NCBI GenBank assembly: GCA_030619425.1
Contig: JAUXBJ010000135.1
Span: forward strand, 1 to 6,064
Direction of reading: 5' to 3'
DNA: 6,064 nt
From: a bacterium
Lineage (GTDB): Bacteria > Zixibacteria > MSB-5A5 > GN15 > FEB-12
How positions within the stretch are numbered: the stretch's first letter is position 1; every line of letters starts with the position of its first letter. Made by a program: the position numbers and the translations under genes. The notes under the pieces were generated by a model, which saw nothing but the letters and a program-made list of their open reading frames with translations, was not told where the DNA came from and did no database searches. This document shows positions 1 through 3,735 of the stretch, piece after piece.

Positions 1-640
1 GCGTATTGGCTGAGGCGAGTAGTTGGTCATCGGCTACTCCCATAGACCTGAGTAATTTGTCTTGCATGTGACTGATTGACTCATCTTGGAGCAAACCAAG
101 GGTCTTGTTCACAAAATCAGAATGCGCTTGACCGATACCAAAAAGTCTTGCTGTGAAATCAACAGGGTAAGCTGACGTGAGGTCCCAGTTGCGGTTCTTG
201 TCGATTACGTCCAATAGATATGCTGAACATCCTACCGAGTTCCGTATGTTTTCAAATGAATCAACGAGTGAAGAGAGGGTCGGCAAATAGTCGATGTTGG
301 ACGCAATGGACACTCTATAATCAGAAAGGACATTCGCAAGACTTGCCGAGGCTGTGAGGCTAGAGTGGACTGACTCTATCTGCGAATTCACTTGTGCCAC
401 GATGCCACTAAGGGGCATTTGCAAAGTAGCCAGAGTCATCCGATTGTGTTCCTGTAGACCTTCAGCTGCTTTCTGCATAGCGTCAATCGATGGACCGGCT
501 AGCCTAGCAACTTTTTCCATCTTATCTAGATAGATTTGATAGTTGCCAGCCGCTTTTTCCTGAATCGATCTGATATGTTCGAATGCTTTGTCATGTCTGC
601 TTATCCTAACGAGTTGGTCGTCACTTTTCTTTCTCTTGTC
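1..640 (-). other. Unrecognised C-terminal extension of the ThyX frame, A+T-richer than its host gene
   Basis: From about residue 290 the thyX frame continues into roughly 210 codons without a stop. The protein looks mainly helical and polar, rich in Ala, Ser, Gln and Leu, with possible coiled-coil stretches (for example EKVARLAGPSIDAMQKAAEG near residues 332-351) and no membrane segment. Hand counts of several 60-base lines give about 43-50% G+C here, against about 53-68% in the thyX part, and codons such as CTA, TTA, ATA and AGA become common. The first in-frame ATG inside is at 520 and has no Shine-Dalgarno site, so an independent start there is weakly supported. I cannot assign a family. 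It could be a true fusion partner, a separate gene joined to thyX by a lost stop or frameshift near the purine-rich tract at about 622-642, or an assembly junction. Confidence 0.6.
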
Positions 641-1510
641 GCACTCCCGCAACCGCTTCAGCTTCTCCAGCAATTCCGCCGCCTCGCCTTTGGAGAGGCC
701 GCGGGCGATGAGGTCGTCCTTGGTGAGGTTCAGCGATGCGAGCGACTCCTTCAGGACCGACAGTTCCGGGCCGGAGAAGGAAACGCTGTTGAGCACGAAA
801 TCTTCAAAAGCCTCGTACGCTATCGGGCAGACGGTTTTGACCATGTCGGCCATGACACGAGCGTACTTGCGAATCTCCAGTTGGGCGTGTGCGTCCAGCC
901 GCAGCCTCAGAAAGTGAAACAGATTGTGCAGGTCGATCTTCCAGTACCACTCGGTGTACAGCGACAACGGCAGAGCTATCCGCGCCAGTTCACGGGCCAG
1001 GCCGTCATCGACGAAACCATGATAGCTTTCATAGGCGGCGCGTTGCGACTGGTTAAGGTACTCTACCAACCGTCGCCGAAGCGCCTCCGGCGCCAACTCG
1101 TCGGAGCGGCCCTGTTTGTTGACTTCAGACTGGCCGCGGATGTCGTCGTCGGCCGGAACGTAAAACTCCTCTTTCATGATCGAGTAGCGGCCGGAGAGTT
1201 CGTTGACGTTAGCGGTGCGGTGACGGATCCATTGACGCGCGACAAAAATCGGCAGCTTGACATGGAACTTGAACTCGACCATCTCAAGCGGGCTGGTATG
1301 GCGATGGCGCATCAGGTAGCGGATCAGCCCGCGGTCCTCGGATATCTTTTTGGTCCCCTCGCCGTAGCTCACCCGCGCCGCCTGCACGATTGCGGCATCG
1401 GAACCCATGTAGTCGACCAACCGCACGAAACCGTGGTCGAGCACGTCGAATCGTTTGTCGAGTAATTCGTCTGCCTGTTGAATATGCGAATGCGCCAATC
1501 GGACCTCCAT
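1..1510 (-). CDS. thyX: Flavin-dependent thymidylate synthase ThyX with unrecognised C-terminal extension (3' end outside window)
   Basis: ThyX makes dTMP from dUMP in the cytoplasm, using FAD, NADPH and methylenetetrahydrofolate, and replaces ThyA in organisms lacking it. The ATG at 1510 opens a frame with no stop to position 1, 503 codons. Residues about 23-245 are ThyX: VLDHGFVRLVDYMGSDAAIV near the N-terminus, RHRHTSPLEMVEF at 68-80, and the signature RHRTANVNELSGRY at 96-109, which matches RHR-x7-S with Ser106. A further conserved block runs at 184-217 (FHFLRLRLDAHAQLEIR). A lysine-rich helix ends near residue 290, where ThyX proteins normally stop. About 210 more residues follow that I do not recognise. 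This start is chosen because an in-frame TAA lies about 50 nt upstream, no other ATG lies between, and the next Met would remove conserved residues. No Shine-Dalgarno site is visible. The ThyX identity is very sure; whether the extension is genuine is not. Confidence 0.95.
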   Translation of the reverse strand, partial: MEVRLAHSHIQQADELLDKRFDVLDHGFVRLVDYMGSDAAIVQAARVSYGEGTKKISEDRGLIRYLMRHRHTSPLEMVEFKFHVKLPIFVARQWIRHRTANVNELSGRYSIMKEEFYVPADDDIRGQSEVNKQGRSDELAPEALRRRLVEYLNQSQRAAYESYHGFVDDGLARELARIALPLSLYTEWYWKIDLHNLFHFLRLRLDAHAQLEIRKYARVMADMVKTVCPIAYEAFEDFVLNSVSFSGPELSVLKESLASLNLTKDDLIARGLSKGEAAELLEKLKRLRECDKRKKSDDQLVRISRHDKAFEHIRSIQEKAAGNYQIYLDKMEKVARLAGPSIDAMQKAAEGLQEHNRMTLATLQMPLSGIVAQVNSQIESVHSSLTASASLANVLSDYRVSIASNIDYLPTLSSLVDSFENIRNSVGCSAYLLDVIDKNRNWDLTSAYPVDFTARLFGIGQAHSDFVNKTLGLLQDESISHMQDKLLRSMGVADDQLLASANT

Positions 1511-1521
1511 GGTTTCAGCCG

Positions 1522-1550
1522 AATATATGAACGCTGAGTGGCGCGGACAA
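1522..1550 (-). promoter_or_regulatory. Candidate sigma-70-type promoter of thyX, giving a near-leaderless mRNA
   Basis: Read on the minus strand, TTGTCC (1550-1545, 4 of 6 to the -35 consensus) is followed after exactly 17 bases by TATATT (1527-1522, 5 of 6 to the -10 consensus). A start 6-7 bases downstream, at the purines 1515-1516, would leave only about five bases before the thyX ATG at 1510. That fits the absence of a Shine-Dalgarno site there. If the lineage uses the Bacteroidetes-type -7/-33 promoter instead, this call would be wrong. Confidence 0.5.
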
Positions 1551-1602
1551 CCACTTTGTTAAGAGATCGCAGCGGACCAGGAGAGGCTGTCGCACAAGCT
1601 TC

Positions 1603-1665
1603 GTAGGTTGGAACCCCTGCCCCAAAGGGGTCGTCCTGAGCGGAGTCGAAGGGCGAGGTTCCGAC
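1603..1665. repeat. Compact inverted repeat able to fold as a three-way junction
   Basis: The ends pair as 1607-1615 (GTTGGAACC) with 1657-1665 (GGTTCCGAC), nine pairs with one G-T wobble. Inside are two further stems: CCCC/GGGG at 1620-1623/1627-1630 with loop AAA, and TCGTCCT/AGGGCGA at 1631-1637/1650-1656 with one wobble. The inner stems abut each other, and the second abuts the closing stem. The core CCTGAGCGGAGTCGAAGG (1635-1652) resembles an intergenic repeat I recall from many unrelated bacterial genomes (CCTGAGCGAAGTCGAAGG); that resemblance is from memory. It lies between two divergent genes and has no coding capacity. Confidence 0.65.
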
Positions 1666-1719
1666 AACATGTTAAGAACTCAGGGCTCCCGACACAGAAC
1701 TCTGGTGAGTAATTTGAGA

Positions 1720-1749
1720 GTCGGAACCCACAAGGGGGTTCCGACCTAC
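1720..1749. repeat. Second copy of the repeat arm: perfect 10-bp hairpin
   Basis: GTCGGAACCC (1720-1729) and GGGTTCCGAC (1736-1745) are perfect inverted copies around a six-base loop. They share the 9-mer GT(C/T)GGAACC with the arms of the element at 1603-1665. In addition, 1735-1749 is the reverse complement of 1603-1617 at 14 of 15 positions, the exception being a G-T wobble, so the two elements can pair with each other. No T-run follows, so it is not a classical intrinsic terminator. Confidence 0.65.
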
Positions 1750-1764
1750 GGGGCTGAATTACTG

Positions 1765-1793
1765 TTGCTTTATTGTGATAGTTGCGGCATTAT
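1765..1793 (+). promoter_or_regulatory. Weak candidate promoter for the propeller-transglutaminase gene
   Basis: TTGCTT (1765-1770, 3 of 6) and CATTAT (1788-1793, 4 of 6) are separated by 17 bases, and the -10-like box ends 34 bases before the start codon at 1828. The segment is the A+T-richest part of the spacer. The matches are modest and the call rests mainly on spacing and position. Confidence 0.3.
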
Positions 1794-1815
1794 TGACTTG
1801 AGGTAACAGCAAAGC

Positions 1816-1822
1816 AAGGAGG
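1816..1822 (+). promoter_or_regulatory. Strong Shine-Dalgarno site
   Basis: AAGGAGG matches the anti-Shine-Dalgarno sequence fully and ends five bases before the ATG at 1828. It fixes that start and contrasts with thyX, which has no such site. Confidence 0.85.
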
Positions 1823-1827
1823 TTCTG

Positions 1828-3447
1828 ATGCGTATTCTCTGTTTGATTCTCTCGACTCTGATGGTAGTAATGCTGACCGGCAGCCCCTGTTCGGCCAACG
1901 TCGGCGACACCCTCAAATCGATTTCATCACCACACGTCTGTCCTCAGGGGCTGGCTCATGACGGCAGGCATCTGTGGAATGTTGACCGCAAGTCGGATAT
2001 GATCTACAAGGTGGACGCGAAGGGTGGAGCCGTTCTGGATTCGTTTCGGGCGCCGGGATATGTTTCTCGCGGCCTCACCTGGGATGGATCAGCCCTGTGG
2101 TGTGTCGACGCCGAAGAGGAATCGATTTACCGCATCAATCCGAAGACACAGATAGTGGAACGCACTATCTACTGCCCGGTGAGCGACCCAACCGGACTTG
2201 CCTGGGACGGCGAGTATCTCTGGATCGCCGACGCCAGGGGCGATGAACTGCATCAGATCAGTCCCGAAGACGGCACCACGATCAAATCAATACCGTCGCC
2301 GGCCGGCAGTCCATGCGGTTTGTGTTTCGACGGCACGTACCTCTGGGTATCCGATCGGTCCAAAAACATGATCTACATGGTGACGGTCGACCACGGCTCC
2401 GTTATTATCGGTTTCGATTCTCCGGGGCCGCACACGTGGGGACTTGCTTTTGACGGTGAAAGTCTCTGGAATGTCGACTACCAAACCGACCGCATCTACC
2501 AACTCCGGATTGAGGACGACGCCCCCTTCGTACGCTCCGACGTGAAACGACAGTCACTCGAATTCACCCACCAAGTGCGTAATTTCGGACCCGACACGGT
2601 CAAGACCCTTGACGTTTACCTGGCCGTACCGGAGAGCCGGGACACCCAGGACTTGCTCAGCGAGCCAATGTTTGAACCTGCCCCGAAAGACTTCCGGTCC
2701 GATCAGTGGGGTCAGAAGGTGGCCCACTTTGTGTTCGAAAACCTGGGACCGGCCGAGTTCGCCACCGTCACCATGACGGCTGACGTCGACCTGTACAAGA
2801 CGCGCTACTTTGTGTTTCCGGAGAAGGTGGGCACTCTGGAGGACATTCCCGGCGAGATTCGAGACAGATACCTGGTGGACGACACCAAGTTCTCCATCAC
2901 TGACACGGTTATTCAGAACGGCGTCAAGGAGGCCGTCGGTGATGACACCAACCCCTACTGGATCGCCCGCAAGATCTTTGAGTATGTGATCGACAAGCTG
3001 GAGTACGAACGAGTAGGCTGGTGGAACATCGCCCCCACCGTGCTCGCGCGCGGCAACGGCTCCTGCTCCGAGTACAGCTTTGTGTACATAGCCATGTGTC
3101 GCGCCGCCGGGCTGCCTGCTCGGTATGTCGGTGCGGTGGCGGTTCGCGGTGACGACGCTTCCTACGACAACGTCTTCCACCGCTGGGTGGAGGTCTATTT
3201 GCCGAGCTATGGATGGATACCGGTAGACCCCTCCGGCGGCGACCACCCCCGACCGGCGGATCAGGCAAACTCGTTTGGGTATCTCAACAACCGTTTCCTG
3301 ATCACGACAGTAGGCGGCGGCGGTTCGGAGTATCTCGACTGGACCTACAACTCCAACGAAAGCTGGACATCGAAAGGGCGCTGCAAAATCGTGCTGGAGA
3401 ACATCGGCGAATGGTCGCCCCGGGAAGTGGCAGGAGACGGCGAATAG
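1828..3447 (+). CDS. Exported beta-propeller-repeat protein with C-terminal transglutaminase-like domain
   Basis: This is a 539-residue protein. Residues 1-23 form a Sec signal peptide: Arg2, a hydrophobic core, then Cys-Ser-Ala before a likely cut ahead of Asn24. It therefore acts in the periplasm or outside the cell. Residues about 30-230 hold five propeller-type repeats of the form GLxWDGxxLWxxDxxxDxIYxI. A beta-rich linker follows (about 241-330, LEFTHQVRNFGPDTVKTLDV), like the domain often preceding transglutaminase-like cores. Residues about 375-470 are that core, with a probable catalytic triad of Cys413 (GNGSCSEYSFVY), His451 (NVFHRWVEV) and Asp467 (GWIPVDPSGG). Members of this superfamily act as proteases, amidases or cross-linkers; the intact triad implies activity, but the substrate is unknown. 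The start is set by the strong ribosome site. It faces away from thyX and probably forms its own unit. I know no gene symbol for it. Confidence 0.9.
   Translation: MRILCLILSTLMVVMLTGSPCSANVGDTLKSISSPHVCPQGLAHDGRHLWNVDRKSDMIYKVDAKGGAVLDSFRAPGYVSRGLTWDGSALWCVDAEEESIYRINPKTQIVERTIYCPVSDPTGLAWDGEYLWIADARGDELHQISPEDGTTIKSIPSPAGSPCGLCFDGTYLWVSDRSKNMIYMVTVDHGSVIIGFDSPGPHTWGLAFDGESLWNVDYQTDRIYQLRIEDDAPFVRSDVKRQSLEFTHQVRNFGPDTVKTLDVYLAVPESRDTQDLLSEPMFEPAPKDFRSDQWGQKVAHFVFENLGPAEFATVTMTADVDLYKTRYFVFPEKVGTLEDIPGEIRDRYLVDDTKFSITDTVIQNGVKEAVGDDTNPYWIARKIFEYVIDKLEYERVGWWNIAPTVLARGNGSCSEYSFVYIAMCRAAGLPARYVGAVAVRGDDASYDNVFHRWVEVYLPSYGWIPVDPSGGDHPRPADQANSFGYLNNRFLITTVGGGGSEYLDWTYNSNESWTSKGRCKIVLENIGEWSPREVAGDGE
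1948..2517 (+). repeat. Five in-frame beta-propeller-type repeats, 41-residue period
   Basis: The Gly-Leu that opens each unit falls at residues 41, 82, 123, 164 and 205, an exact 41-residue spacing. Each unit keeps GL, an aromatic or His, Asp-Gly, Leu-Trp, an Asp three residues later and, in four of the five, a final Ile-Tyr: GLAHDG/LWNVD, GLTWDG/LWCVD, GLAWDG/LWIAD, GLCFDG/LWVSD, GLAFDG/LWNVD. This resembles NHL- or YncE/Vgb-like propeller blades in general. The family assignment is inference. Confidence 0.85.
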
Positions 3448-3586
3448 ACAGAGTAGCGTCAACCTCAGCCAATAGGAGTTGCACGCGGCAGGTCCGGTTC
3501 GGTTCCCATCCACGGTATCGAAGCCCCGGGCGTTTTGACCTGCTTGGCTGCCGCCTAACAGACTGATTGCCTTGAATATCGAAATT

Positions 3587-3619
3587 TTGTATCCTCTGTG
3601 TGAGTATGATGTGTAAAAT
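3587..3619 (+). promoter_or_regulatory. Weak candidate promoter for secA
   Basis: TAAAAT at 3614-3619 matches 5 of 6 bases of the -10 consensus and lies in the most A+T-rich part of the spacer. The nearest -35-like box, TTGTAT at 3587-3592, is 21 bases away, which is too far for a standard promoter. The alternative -10 TGTAAA at 3612-3617 gives 19 bases. If real, the transcript would begin with the hairpin at 3626-3648. Confidence 0.2.
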
Positions 3620-3625
3620 ACGCAG

Positions 3626-3648
3626 GACAGGTGTCCCCGACACCTGTC
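3626..3648. repeat. Perfect 10-bp hairpin with three-base loop in the secA leader region
   Basis: GACAGGTGTC (3626-3635) and GACACCTGTC (3639-3648) are exact inverted copies around CCC. The stem can be extended by GCA/TGC (3622-3624/3649-3651) past a bulged G. No T-run follows on either strand, so an intrinsic terminator is unlikely. It looks like a dispersed intergenic palindrome, or possibly a structural element of the secA leader. Confidence 0.7.
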
Positions 3649-3655
3649 TGCTAAG

Positions 3656-3699
3656 CCGAGACCGCCCTTAGTATGCGCTCAGAGCAGGCGCGGTTTCGG
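3656..3699 (+). repeat. Imperfect inverted repeat just upstream of the secA ribosome site
   Basis: CCGAGACCGC (3656-3665) pairs with GCGGTTTCGG (3690-3699) over ten positions with one G-T wobble, enclosing 24 bases. It ends 19 bases before the GAGGAG ribosome site. In the secA leader it could influence translation, but this length of pairing may also arise by chance in G+C-rich DNA. Confidence 0.35.
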
Positions 3700-3718
3700 T
3701 CGGCATGACAATTTGGCC

Positions 3719-3724
3719 GAGGAG
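3719..3724 (+). promoter_or_regulatory. secA Shine-Dalgarno site
   Basis: GAGGAG ends 11 bases before the ATG at 3736 and 14 bases before the second ATG at 3739. The spacing is on the long side and favours the first ATG, although the two candidate starts differ by a single methionine. Confidence 0.6.
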
Positions 3725-3735
3725 CCCAACAGACG

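Larger units (their letters stand above)
3448..3735. other. Spacer between the transglutaminase-like gene and secA
   Basis: This 288-base stretch has no convincing reading frame. It contains a perfect hairpin at 3626-3648, an imperfect stem at 3656-3699, a weak A+T-rich promoter candidate near 3587-3619 and the secA ribosome site. I see no stem followed by a T-run that would clearly terminate the upstream transcript, and no tRNA. Confidence 0.6.

Noticed and set aside
1..520. An independent gene starting at the internal ATG at 520 on the minus strand
   Set aside because: It has no Shine-Dalgarno site and the frame is open without a stop upstream into thyX. It remains possible only if there is a frameshift at 622-642.
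536..1465. A 309-codon plus-strand frame opposite thyX
   Set aside because: The opposite strand encodes an unmistakable ThyX with its signature motif. This frame is an antisense shadow in G+C-rich DNA and its translation shows no domain.
1603..1665. The three-stem fold as a tRNA
   Set aside because: It is only 63 bases, has no seven-base anticodon loop, no standard T-arm and no CCA-type acceptor end. The GGTTCCGAC arm only superficially recalls a T-arm.
2554..3513. A 319-codon minus-strand frame opposite the transglutaminase-like gene
   Set aside because: It covers the catalytic Cys, His and Asp region of the plus-strand gene, which is well supported by signal peptide, ribosome site and motifs. 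It is a shadow.
3485..3554. Inverted copies GCAGGTC/GACCTGC (3488-3494/3537-3543) and GCGGCA/TGCCGC (3485-3490/3549-3554)
   Set aside because: They are short, widely spaced and mutually exclusive; pairs of this length are expected by chance in such DNA.
3626..3648. The perfect hairpin as an intrinsic terminator of the upstream gene
   Set aside because: No run of T follows on either strand and the loop is only three bases, so the usual terminator features are missing.
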